Shown here piece after piece: positions 1 through 8,240 of a stretch of DNA of 64,000 nt. The number at the start of each line of letters is the position of its first letter. The first letter of the stretch is position 1. Both the position numbers and the translations under genes were made by a program. The notes below the pieces were generated by a model. It worked only from the letters and a program-made list of their open reading frames with translations, was not told the DNA's origin and made no database searches. The stretch comes from Cognatishimia sp. SS12 (GTDB lineage: Bacteria > Pseudomonadota > Alphaproteobacteria > Rhodobacterales > Rhodobacteraceae), in assembly GCF_028369055.1 (NCBI RefSeq), contig NZ_JAQNCZ010000001.1, positions 310,001 through 374,000 on the forward strand. Direction: 5' to 3'.

Positions 1-683
1 AGCCCGATGATGCGGCGTTTTATTTCGCCGAAGTCGAACGGCTATATCCTTATTCGGCCTGGGCCAAACGCGCGCTGATCATGCAGGCCTTTGCCTACCA
101 TCAGGACACGGATTACGAAAACAGCCGTGCTGCGGCACAACGCTATATCGATTTTTACCCGCAGGATGATGATGCCGCCTATGCGCAATATCTGCTGGCG
201 CTCAGCTACTATGATCAGATCGACGAAGTTGGCCGCGATCAGGGGCTGACATTTCAGGCGCTGCAATCCCTGCGCAAGGTGATTGAGACCTATCCTGACA
301 GTGAATATGCGCGCTCTTCCGTGCTGAAATTTGATCTGGCTTTTGATCATCTCGCCGCAAAAGAAATGGAAATTGGCCGCTATTATCTGAAGCGTGACCG
401 CTTTGCCGCCTCGATCAACCGCTTCCGCGTTGTGGTTGAAGATTTTCAGACCACCAGCCATACGCCAGAAGCGCTGCACCGACTTGTGGAGGCATATCTG
501 TCGCTTGGCCTGACCGACGAAGCACAGACCGCCGGGGCCATCCTGGGCCACAACTTCCGTTCAACCGACTGGTATGAGGATAGCTATCGCCTGCTGACGC
601 AGCGTGGCCTACAACCTCGGGCTCGGGGCAACGGCTGGTTGGCCAGCGTCTATCGTCAGACCATCAAAGGCAAGTGGCTCTGA
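1..683 (+). CDS. bamD: Outer membrane assembly lipoprotein BamD, 3' part
   Basis: BamD is the lipoprotein partner of BamA in the complex that inserts beta-barrel proteins into the outer membrane. The reading frame is open from the window edge (first full codon at base 3), so the signal peptide, lipobox and first TPR lie outside; 226 residues are visible. The segment reading FAEVERLYPYSAWAKRAL near the edge and the following TPR-like helical pairs (YIDFYPQDDDAAYAQYLLALSYY, in part) are typical of the family. An internal ATG at 81 is not the start, because the homologous sequence continues upstream of it. recN follows after 29 bases on the same strand, the usual alphaproteobacterial order (often after ftsZ and lpxC, not visible here). 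Confidence 0.93.
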   Translation, partial: PDDAAFYFAEVERLYPYSAWAKRALIMQAFAYHQDTDYENSRAAAQRYIDFYPQDDDAAYAQYLLALSYYDQIDEVGRDQGLTFQALQSLRKVIETYPDSEYARSSVLKFDLAFDHLAAKEMEIGRYYLKRDRFAASINRFRVVVEDFQTTSHTPEALHRLVEAYLSLGLTDEAQTAGAILGHNFRSTDWYEDSYRLLTQRGLQPRARGNGWLASVYRQTIKGKWL

Positions 684-712
684 GCGGGTGCAGGTGAGGG
701 CGGTGTAACGCG

Positions 713-2362
713 ATGCTGCGCGCATTAGAAATTCGCGACATGTTGATCATCGACCAGCTGGCGCTTGAGTTTCAGCCGGGTCTAAATGTGCTCACCGGGG
801 AAACCGGGGCCGGTAAATCCATTTTGCTGGACTCGCTGGGTTTTGTGTTGGGCTGGCGCGGGCGCGCTGAACTGGTGCGCAAGGGCGCGGATCAGGGCGA
901 GGTGGTGGCCGAATTTGACCTGCCCGAGGGCCACCCGGCTTTCGCCATTCTCGACGATGCTGGCCTGCCGGTGGACGACGGGTTGATCCTGCGGCGCGTC
1001 AACCGCAAGGACGGGCGCAAGACAGCCTGGGTCAATGATCGACGTTGTTCGGGCGAGGTGCTGCGCGCCCTGTCCGAAACGCTGGTGGAATTGCACGGCC
1101 AACACGATGATCGCGGGCTTTTGGATCCCAAGGGCCATCGCGCGCTGCTGGATCAATATGCGCAGCTTGGCCCGATGAAGGCCGATCTGCGCAGCGCTTG
1201 GACCGATATGCAAGGCGCGCGCAAAGCGTTGGCCACGGCCGAGGCGGCGCTGAGCGCGGTTGAGGCCGAAGAGGATTTTCTGCGCCATGCCGTTGCCGAG
1301 CTCGACGCGCTGGACCCGCAGCCCGGCGAAGAGGCAGAGCTTGATTCTCGTCGCCGCATGATGCAGGGGGCCGAACGCATTCGCGCAGATGTGGCGCGGG
1401 CGCAGGGCGCGCTTGGCCAGGAAGGCGCAGAGGGCGCGATGGGCGAAGCGCTGCGTTGGCTTGAAGGGGCGACAGAGGCGGTAGAAGGCCGGTTGGATGC
1501 GCCTATGGCCGCGCTGGAACGGGCGATGACCGAACTTGATGAGGCGGCCGCCGGTGTTGCCGACTGCCTTGAGGCGCTGGATTTCAACCCGCTTGAGCTG
1601 GAGCAGTGCGAAGAGAGGCTCTTTGCCATTCGTGCCCTGGCGCGCAAACATAATGTCGCGCCCGATGAACTTGGCAATTTTGCCGAGGAGCTGCGCGGTA
1701 AAATGGCAGCGCTGGACGCGGGTGAGGGCGAAATAGCTGCCCTGCGCGCCACGCTGCACGCTGCCGAAAATACCTATACCGATCAGGCGGCGGCGCTGTC
1801 TGCCGCCCGCAAAGAGGCCGCAGGCGCGCTGGATCGCGCGGTGATGGCAGAACTAGCGCCGCTGAAAATGGATCGTGCGGTGTTTACAACTGCCTTTGAG
1901 GCCGAGACCGCTGGCCCCGAGGGCATTGATGCGGTGTCCTTTACGGTGGCGACCAACCCCGGCGCGCCCTCTGGCCCCCTGGCAAAGATCGCCAGTGGCG
2001 GCGAACTCAGCCGGTTTCTGCTGGCGCTCAAGGTCTGCCTGACCGGCGAAGAACGCAACACCACCATGATCTTTGATGAAATTGACCGTGGCGTGGGCGG
2101 GGCGACAGCAGATGCGGTCGGCCGCCGTCTGGCCGCGCTGGCAGAGGGTGGGCAGATCCTGGTGGTGACGCATAGCCCGCAGGTGGCGGCCTTGGGGGCG
2201 CATCACTGGCGTGTGCAAAAACATGTGGCCGGCGAGATGACCCTTTCGACCGTTGTGCATCTGGGGGCCGCTGACCGTGTGGATGAAATTGCGCGCATGA
2301 TTTCCGGCGATACGATCACCGATCAGGCACGTGGTGCCGCAGAGGCACTTCTGGCAGGCTAA
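713..2362 (+). CDS. recN: DNA repair protein RecN
   Basis: RecN is a cytoplasmic SMC-like ATPase that acts early in double-strand break repair, holding and organising broken ends. The 549-residue product has a Walker A motif GETGAGKS at residues 29-36. A long helical middle (roughly 150-370) is rich in Ala, Glu and Arg, as expected of the coiled-coil arms. The ABC signature IASGGELSRF lies near residue 425 and the Walker B segment IFDEIDRGVGG near 450. The length matches the usual 550 or so. The ATG at 713 follows a purine-rich GGTGAGGGCGG stretch. It probably shares a transcript with bamD. Nothing is missing. Confidence 0.96.
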   Translation: MLRALEIRDMLIIDQLALEFQPGLNVLTGETGAGKSILLDSLGFVLGWRGRAELVRKGADQGEVVAEFDLPEGHPAFAILDDAGLPVDDGLILRRVNRKDGRKTAWVNDRRCSGEVLRALSETLVELHGQHDDRGLLDPKGHRALLDQYAQLGPMKADLRSAWTDMQGARKALATAEAALSAVEAEEDFLRHAVAELDALDPQPGEEAELDSRRRMMQGAERIRADVARAQGALGQEGAEGAMGEALRWLEGATEAVEGRLDAPMAALERAMTELDEAAAGVADCLEALDFNPLELEQCEERLFAIRALARKHNVAPDELGNFAEELRGKMAALDAGEGEIAALRATLHAAENTYTDQAAALSAARKEAAGALDRAVMAELAPLKMDRAVFTTAFEAETAGPEGIDAVSFTVATNPGAPSGPLAKIASGGELSRFLLALKVCLTGEERNTTMIFDEIDRGVGGATADAVGRRLAALAEGGQILVVTHSPQVAALGAHHWRVQKHVAGEMTLSTVVHLGAADRVDEIARMISGDTITDQARGAAEALLAG

Positions 2363-2433
2363 GTTGCGCACAGGGCTTTTCACGCAGGGGCCAAGCGCCT
2401 AAAGCATAAGAAAGACGGAACTTTCGGGGTATC

Positions 2434-4122
2434 ATGGCCCATCCCCTCGGCACTTTTCTTGCAGACAGTCTGCGCCGCGCTGCCGCCAGCGCACGCGGCG
2501 GCTGGCGCATTTTGCTCAAACAGGGGCCAAGCCAGTTTCAGTTCTGGGTGATCGCCCTGATCATCGGCATCGCCTCGGGGTTTGCTGCGCTGTTGTTTCG
2601 CAAAGGGATCATCTGGCTGCAATCCACGCTTTATGGCACGGAAAATATAAACCGGCTGCACAGTTTCGCCGAAACGCTGCCGTGGTATCTGATCTTAATC
2701 ATTCCGATCTTTGGCGGGCTGTTCGTTGGCCTATTGCTGGACCGCTACACCCGCGATGGGCGCGCTTTTGGTCCGGCGGATGTGATCTACGGGGCCGCGC
2801 TGCGCGAAGGCCGCGTGCCCATCAAAGAAGGGCTGGTGTCTGCGCTGGCCTCATTGGTCACGCTGTCATCCGGCGGCTCCACGGGGCGCGAAGGACCGGT
2901 GGTGCATCTTGCAGCGGTAATTTCAAGCTGGGTCAGTGACCGCATTCACGCCAATGGCATCACCGGGCGCGACCTATTGGGCTGCGCGGTGGCGGCGGCG
3001 GTCTCAGCGTCGTTTAACGCGCCCATCGCTGGGGCGCTCTTTGCACTTGAGGTTGTGCTGCGCCATTTTGCGGTGCATGCCTTTGCGCCGATTGTCGTGG
3101 CCTCGGTTGCAGGAACGGTCATCAATCGGCTTGAGTTTGGCAATGTCACCGAATTTGTGCTGCCCGGTGAATCCGCCCTGGCGTTTTATCAGGAACTGCC
3201 GGCCTTTCTGATGCTGGGCGGTCTCTGTGGCTTTGTGGCCGTTGCCCTGATGTGGACGATTTTCTGGGCAGAGGACATGGGCAGCCAGATCATGGAGCAC
3301 ATGCGTCTGCGCCGCTGGATGCGCCCGGTGATTTCCGGCGCGCTGCTGGGCGGACTGGCGATTTGGTATCCGCATATCATCGGGGTCGGCTATGAAACCA
3401 CGTCAGCGGCCCTGACCGGGGAGCTGGTGCTGCATGAGGCAATTGTCTTTGTGGTGCTCAAGGTGATCGCTGTTTCCATCACCATGGCCGGGCGCATGGG
3501 GGGCGGGGTGTTTTCACCCGCGCTGATGATCGGGGCTTTGACCGGGTTGGCCTTTGGGCTCATCGCCACGCCAATCTTTCCCGAAGTGTCCGGTTCACAC
3601 ACGCTTTATGCGCTGGCCGGGATGGGCGGGGTGGCAGCCGCCGTGCTGGGCGCGCCGATCTCCACGACGCTGATTGTGTTTGAATTGACAGGGGATTGGC
3701 AGACAGGCCTTGCGGTCATGGTCACGGTGTCGATTTCCACAGCGCTTGGCTCGCGGCTGGTGGATCGGTCCTTTTTCCTTACGCAGCTTGAGCGCCGCAA
3801 TATCCATGTTGCTGCCGGACCGCAGGCTTATCTATTGGGCCTGTGCGGTGTCGGCAGCGTCATGACCGAGGTTGATGGCCGCAACGGGGCCAGCGAAGCG
3901 GCCTGTTGGGATCTGGTGCAGGCGGGCCGTTACACCGACGCCGGCGCCACGCTTGAGCAGGTGATGCCGCTGTTTGAACAACACGGGCTGAGCTTTCTGC
4001 CCGTGGTGCGTCTGGCCGGAGAGGACCAGGCACCGAAACTTGTCGGTGTTTTGCATCACATTGATGCGCTGATCGCTTATAACAAGGCGCTGGCCGAAAC
4101 CGCCGCTGAGGAACACTCCTAA
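2434..4122 (+). CDS. ClC-family chloride channel, channel-like residues, CBS-like tail
   Basis: Integral membrane anion pathway of the ClC family, 562 residues with ten or more hydrophobic helices. The gating glutamate motif GREGP is at residues 151-155 and a GGGVFSPAL motif near 355. The usual GSGIP segment is replaced by AFGPADV near 111-117. By eye alignment with E. coli ClcA, the internal proton glutamate (E203) falls on Val in ALEVV, as in true ClC channels, and the chloride-contacting Tyr falls on Phe in SFFLTQL. I therefore infer passive channel rather than H+/Cl- exchange. The tail after about residue 475 looks like a reduced CBS region (FLPVV, LVGVLHHIDAL). The gene ends tail-to-tail with the next gene, their stop codons overlapping. 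Confidence 0.88.
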   Translation: MAHPLGTFLADSLRRAAASARGGWRILLKQGPSQFQFWVIALIIGIASGFAALLFRKGIIWLQSTLYGTENINRLHSFAETLPWYLILIIPIFGGLFVGLLLDRYTRDGRAFGPADVIYGAALREGRVPIKEGLVSALASLVTLSSGGSTGREGPVVHLAAVISSWVSDRIHANGITGRDLLGCAVAAAVSASFNAPIAGALFALEVVLRHFAVHAFAPIVVASVAGTVINRLEFGNVTEFVLPGESALAFYQELPAFLMLGGLCGFVAVALMWTIFWAEDMGSQIMEHMRLRRWMRPVISGALLGGLAIWYPHIIGVGYETTSAALTGELVLHEAIVFVVLKVIAVSITMAGRMGGGVFSPALMIGALTGLAFGLIATPIFPEVSGSHTLYALAGMGGVAAAVLGAPISTTLIVFELTGDWQTGLAVMVTVSISTALGSRLVDRSFFLTQLERRNIHVAAGPQAYLLGLCGVGSVMTEVDGRNGASEAACWDLVQAGRYTDAGATLEQVMPLFEQHGLSFLPVVRLAGEDQAPKLVGVLHHIDALIAYNKALAETAAEEHS

Positions 4123-5282
4123 ACAGTGTGCGCCCGGCGTCGGCGCGCCAGCCACAGATGCGCAATCGCCCCGCTGAGATAGCAGCAGATCAGCATCCCG
4201 ATGAGGCCGGAAAAATCAAAACTGCCCATGGCCAGCAACATCAGCGGTGTGCCCAATGTATTGCCCAGGTTGCCCATCTGGCTCATGCCGCCATTGGCCC
4301 GCGCTTGCGCCTCTGCGGAGGGGTTGAGCTGCGGGATGGCGGCAAAGCTGGCAGATTGCACCAACCCGAGCATGGCAAACAGCGCCACGTAGAAAACCGC
4401 CACACTCGGAAACAGCGCGATGACAGCCACCGACGCCGCGCTGAGCGTAAACGCCATGACCACCAGCCGCACCGCATCCAGACGCGCCAGCAACCATGCG
4501 CCGAGCGTCAGCGAGGTCACAGTGCTGGCCAGCGGCAGGATCGGCAGCAGGATCAGCCGCACCTCGGGGTTCAGGTACCGGGGCAGCAGGGTCATGGTCG
4601 ACACAAACGTCAGCGTGTAAAACAACCAGCCGAGCGCCGCGGCAAATTCATCGGCTGAGGCATAGCTGCGCCGATGTTGCGCCAGAATGCTGGCAAGGCC
4701 GGGGCGCGGCGCGCGTTTGACCGCGCCGCCCGGCAGCCATTTGGCCAGCACAAGCCCCATCACTGCCATATAGGCCGCATGGCCGCCATAAAGCGCACCG
4801 GTGCCAAATTTTGCGGTGACCCATGGCGCGACAAAGGCCATGACAGCAAAGGCGACGCTGAACATCGTGCTCCAGAGTGCCATGAAAAACCCGCGGTCTT
4901 TGCGCTGGCTCAATACGCCGATCAGCGTTGGGGCCGCCACAACGATGCCAAGGTGCGCCAGCCCTTCGACAATGCGCGAGGCCAAAAGGATCGGATAGGC
5001 TGGAAAGCTCGCCTGCAGCACCGAAATCGCGGCCCCAACCCCAAGCGAGGTCAAAAGCATGCGCCGAAACCCGATGGAAGAGACCAACTGCCCGGCGGTC
5101 ATGCCCAGGGCCACGCCCAGGATGCTGATCACGGACACAATCAGGCCTAGCTGCATGTCGCTGACCGGATAGATCCGGCCAAGCGCTTCGAAGGTCACAG
5201 AAACTTTGGCAAATTGCCCCGCCGCGCCAAGCCCGGCAGCCCAAAGTGCCACGATCAGTGCGACTGGGGTTTTCTCAACCAT
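4119..5282 (-). CDS. MFS transporter of unknown substrate
   Basis: A 387-residue permease with about 12 hydrophobic segments and a major facilitator layout, with a central loop rich in Arg around residues 185-210. The substrate cannot be told from sequence. I start it at the ATG at 5282, which has AGGGGATGTGCC just upstream. A longer frame reaching 5330 would run through the terminator of the preceding gene and begins with residues that do not look like MFS. It lies 66 bases downstream of the DUF427 gene on the same strand, with a terminator-like hairpin between them, so it either depends on read-through or has a promoter I cannot see. Its stop codon (4121-4119) overlaps that of the convergent ClC gene. 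Confidence 0.82.
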   Translation of the reverse strand: MVEKTPVALIVALWAAGLGAAGQFAKVSVTFEALGRIYPVSDMQLGLIVSVISILGVALGMTAGQLVSSIGFRRMLLTSLGVGAAISVLQASFPAYPILLASRIVEGLAHLGIVVAAPTLIGVLSQRKDRGFFMALWSTMFSVAFAVMAFVAPWVTAKFGTGALYGGHAAYMAVMGLVLAKWLPGGAVKRAPRPGLASILAQHRRSYASADEFAAALGWLFYTLTFVSTMTLLPRYLNPEVRLILLPILPLASTVTSLTLGAWLLARLDAVRLVVMAFTLSAASVAVIALFPSVAVFYVALFAMLGLVQSASFAAIPQLNPSAEAQARANGGMSQMGNLGNTLGTPLMLLAMGSFDFSGLIGMLICCYLSGAIAHLWLARRRRAHTV

Positions 5283-5302
5283 GGCACATCCCCTAAGAAC
5301 GC

Positions 5303-5326
5303 AAAAAGGGGCCGATGCGGCCCCTT
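5303..5326 (-). terminator. Rho-independent terminator after the DUF427 gene
   Basis: An 8-base perfect stem AAGGGGCC/GGCCCCTT with a 5-base loop is followed, reading the minus strand, by TTTTT. It lies 23 bases past the DUF427 stop codon and only 20 bases before the MFS start codon, so it could also act as an attenuator for that gene. Confidence 0.8.
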
Positions 5327-5348
5327 GCACGTGCGTTTGATACTAATA

Positions 5349-5693
5349 TCAGAGCTGCTCAACCGCGACATCGGCGCTGATATAAAACGCGAGATGCCCC
5401 TTGATGCGCGCAGCTTCTTCCTTGGGGTCTTCATAGCTCCAGGCGCAATCTTGGATCGTCTTGCTTTTGGTGACGATCGAGAAATGGCGTGCATCGCCTT
5501 TATGTGGGCAATGCGTGACCTTGTCGCTCGCATCCAGAAACGCCGTGGCGATATCTTCGCGCGGGAAATAGATCACAGGGGGCAGATCGCCTTCGGAGAG
5601 TTCAAGCGCATTGGAGGTTTCCCCCAAAACCGCACCACCGGCGCGAACGGACCATTTCCCTGGCGCTTTGCGGATTGTAATGTATTGGCTCAT
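5349..5693 (-). CDS. DUF427 domain protein
   Basis: A 114-residue soluble protein of the DUF427 family, a small beta-rich fold with no established activity. Family-like features are the N-terminal IRKAPGKWSVRAGG stretch, the FPREDI and CPHKGDARHFS segments, and the tryptophan/acidic AWSYEDP segment. CPHKGDA with the nearby His and Cys may be a binding site, but that is inference. A good ribosome site (GAGGAGAAACGC) precedes the ATG. The gene has its own terminator. Nothing in the neighbourhood points to a pathway. Confidence 0.9.
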   Translation of the reverse strand: MSQYITIRKAPGKWSVRAGGAVLGETSNALELSEGDLPPVIYFPREDIATAFLDASDKVTHCPHKGDARHFSIVTKSKTIQDCAWSYEDPKEEAARIKGHLAFYISADVAVEQL

Positions 5694-5756
5694 GCGTTTC
5701 TCCTCGTGTCCTCAACTTCTGCGCCCCTAAGACAGGCAACATGTTACAAGAGTATG

Positions 5757-7556
5757 TCAAACCGGCTGCGTTGCATCTGACAGCCAAAGTTTGGTGTCAG
5801 CATCCAGACGTGGAGCCAAGCGTGTGAAACACTCCTGATGGTAGGCATTCAGCCAATCCCGCTCTGCGGCGGTCAGCATATTGACGAGGATCATGCGCCG
5901 GTCAATCGGAACATATGTGAGTGTGCTAAATTGCAGCATCTCACGGTGATCATCGCCGTCCTTCCGTGATGGAGCTTGCTCTACCACAACCAAATTCTCA
6001 ATGCGAATCCCAAATGCGCCCTCGCGGTAATATCCCGGCTCGTTGGACAGGATCATACCGGGTTTCAGCGGCACGTCGCTGACACGCGACAAGCGTTGCG
6101 GGCCTTCGTGCACGCAGAGATATGCGCCGACGCCATGGCCCAGACCATGGTCAAAATCCATCCCGGCTTGCCACAGCGGCGCGCGGCCAAAGGCCTCAAG
6201 GTCGCGCCCGGCCAAGCCCTTGGGCCAGACCAGTTGCGAGACGGCAATCATGCCTTTCAGCACCAGCGTAAAGGCGCGTTTTTCCGGCGCGCCGATGGTC
6301 GATCCGACTGGCAGGGTGCGGGTGATGTCGGTGGTGCCATCGACATATTGCCCGCCGCTGTCCAGCACCATGATTTCACCCTTTTGCAGGGTGCGGTTGC
6401 TGTCGTGGTTCACGCGATAATGGATCACCGCGCCATTGGGGCCGGTGCCAGCAATGGTATCAAAGCTGATGTCGCGCAGCTGGTTGGTGTCGCGGCGACA
6501 ATTTTCCAGCCTTTGGGTGACGTCAATTTCAGTGATGCCTTGTGTGGCATTGGCGTCAAACCACGCCAGAAAGGCGCAAACAGCGGCCCCATCACGCAGA
6601 TGCGCCTCGGCGGTGCCGGTGATTTCAGCGGTGTTTTTGCAGGCCTTTGGCAGCTCGCAGGGATCGCCGGCATAGGCAATATCAATGCCGGCGCCGCTGA
6701 GGGCCGAAACAATCGCCAGCGGCACGCTGTCTTTGGCCAGACGCACGGTGCCCGAAAGCCCGGTGAGCGCTGATACCAACGCTTTGGGCGCGTGGCAGCG
6801 CACATCCGGGCCCAGATGATCTTTCACATCAACCAGTTTGTCCGCGGCCATGAACAGATCCACGCTGGCGTCAGCGTGCAATATGGCAAAGCCATGCGCG
6901 ACCGGGTTGCGGGGAATATCCGCGCCGCGGATATTGAGCAGCCAGCAGAGGCTGTCGGGCAGGGTGATCACGGCAGCGCTGTGCCCGGCCTTTGCCAGCT
7001 CTGCCGCAAGCCGCTTGCGCTTGTCCGCATGGCTTTCGCCGGCAAACTCCAGCGGTTGCACAAAGGCTTTGCCCTGCGGCGGGGCAGGCTGATCCTGCCA
7101 GATTTGATCCACCAGATTGGCGGTGGGCGTCAGGGTAATGGCGCGGCCTTTGAGGGCGCCCTGCAGCTCTTCGATCTGCCCGGCGGTGTGCAGCCAGGGA
7201 TCAAAGGCGAGGGTTCCGCTCGGCAGATGCGCCACCAACCACGCGGCCAGTTTGACCTCGGGCCAGTTGACAGGGGTAAAAACATCCGCCACCTGCTGGC
7301 GCACCTGCAGGCGGTATCGTCCGTCTACAAAGACCCCGGCCTGATCCATCAAGGCGCAGCAAAACCCGGCGGAGCCGGTGAAGCCGGTGAGCCAAGCAAG
7401 GCGATCATCATGCGGGGCGACATATTCGCCCTGATGGGCATCCGCGCGCGGGATCAGAAAGCCATCGACTCCAGCGTCGGTCATGGCAACCCGCAGCGCC
7501 TCAAGACGCGCCGGACCATGGGCGGGATCGGATGGGTTTTCAAAGGATTGAAACAT
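5757..7556 (-). CDS. Xaa-Pro aminopeptidase, M24B family, long form
   Basis: Cytoplasmic metallopeptidase removing N-terminal residues that precede proline. The 599-residue length is that of the long, three-domain aminopeptidase P class (two creatinase-like N-terminal domains plus a pita-bread catalytic domain), not the 440-residue E. coli PepP. Metal-binding elements are visible in order: DSGGQYVDGTTDIT near residue 395, HGLGHGVGAYLCVHEGP near 470 and NEPGYY near 505, with IRIENLV after it. The start at 7556 is set by AGGAGG six bases upstream; the frame continues about 54 codons further but with non-homologous sequence. No neighbours of related function. Confidence 0.93.
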   Translation of the reverse strand: MFQSFENPSDPAHGPARLEALRVAMTDAGVDGFLIPRADAHQGEYVAPHDDRLAWLTGFTGSAGFCCALMDQAGVFVDGRYRLQVRQQVADVFTPVNWPEVKLAAWLVAHLPSGTLAFDPWLHTAGQIEELQGALKGRAITLTPTANLVDQIWQDQPAPPQGKAFVQPLEFAGESHADKRKRLAAELAKAGHSAAVITLPDSLCWLLNIRGADIPRNPVAHGFAILHADASVDLFMAADKLVDVKDHLGPDVRCHAPKALVSALTGLSGTVRLAKDSVPLAIVSALSGAGIDIAYAGDPCELPKACKNTAEITGTAEAHLRDGAAVCAFLAWFDANATQGITEIDVTQRLENCRRDTNQLRDISFDTIAGTGPNGAVIHYRVNHDSNRTLQKGEIMVLDSGGQYVDGTTDITRTLPVGSTIGAPEKRAFTLVLKGMIAVSQLVWPKGLAGRDLEAFGRAPLWQAGMDFDHGLGHGVGAYLCVHEGPQRLSRVSDVPLKPGMILSNEPGYYREGAFGIRIENLVVVEQAPSRKDGDDHREMLQFSTLTYVPIDRRMILVNMLTAAERDWLNAYHQECFTRLAPRLDADTKLWLSDATQPV

Positions 7557-7660
7557 GACGCAAACCTCCTGATGCTTGGCAATTGCTAGCGGGTTGCAGG
7601 CGACAGGTCCAGCCCGCGCCAAGGCGCGACGTCGCGGAAAGAGAGGGAGCGTGGCTGCCG

Positions 7661-8173
7661 TCAGTGACGCTGAAGGAAAAGATAGCCGCGCTTGGCATAT
7701 TGTGTCGACCAGGCGCAATGATGCGCCGCGATAGTCTGCTGAAACCCAGCGATATTGGATGTTTCATCTGCAATCAGAACCCAGCCCTGTGGTGTGACGT
7801 GATCCAGCAGGGTTGCAAGCACCTGCTGTTGCGCAGCTTGGTCAAGCATGTGCAGCGTCCGGTCGATCAAGATGATCTCAAAATTGCCGTCGGGTGTGTA
7901 TTTGGTGATATCGGCAACATGGCCGGTGATCGGCAGGTTTTCCGCCTCTGCCGCCGCACGTAGGTCACGAATGCCGTTGGCCGAGAGATCAACGCCCACC
8001 ACATGATGCCCTAAACGCGCAATGAACAGCGCGTCACGACCTTGGCCGCAGCCAATATCCAATACGCGCTGGGGCGCGCCGCTGAGCTTGCTAAAGAAGT
8101 CGACGAATATTTGGGTTGGATCCCCCAATGCGTTGGGCGTATCGCCGTAGAGTTTGTCGTAATTGTAAGCCAT
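7661..8173 (-). CDS. Class I SAM-dependent methyltransferase (TehB-like)
   Basis: A 170-residue methyltransferase. Motif I VLDIGCGQGRD is at residues 37-47, followed by VVGVDLSANGI (motif II acidic end) and HVADI (motif III). The layout resembles the TehB/tellurite-thiopurine methyltransferase group, but the substrate is unknown. I chose the ATG at 8173; an in-frame TTG at 8203 adds ten residues. Neither has a clear ribosome site. It lies between cobT and the aminopeptidase gene on the same strand, with 67 bases to the cobT stop, so it may be read from the cob transcript. No function in cobalamin synthesis is implied by its sequence. Confidence 0.82.
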   Translation of the reverse strand: MAYNYDKLYGDTPNALGDPTQIFVDFFSKLSGAPQRVLDIGCGQGRDALFIARLGHHVVGVDLSANGIRDLRAAAEAENLPITGHVADITKYTPDGNFEIILIDRTLHMLDQAAQQQVLATLLDHVTPQGWVLIADETSNIAGFQQTIAAHHCAWSTQYAKRGYLFLQRH

Positions 8174-8240
8174 AGACCCAGCGATAGTAGATATCGCCGC
8201 CAATGGCTAAGTGTAATATTTCGTGAGCAAATGCCCAGCC

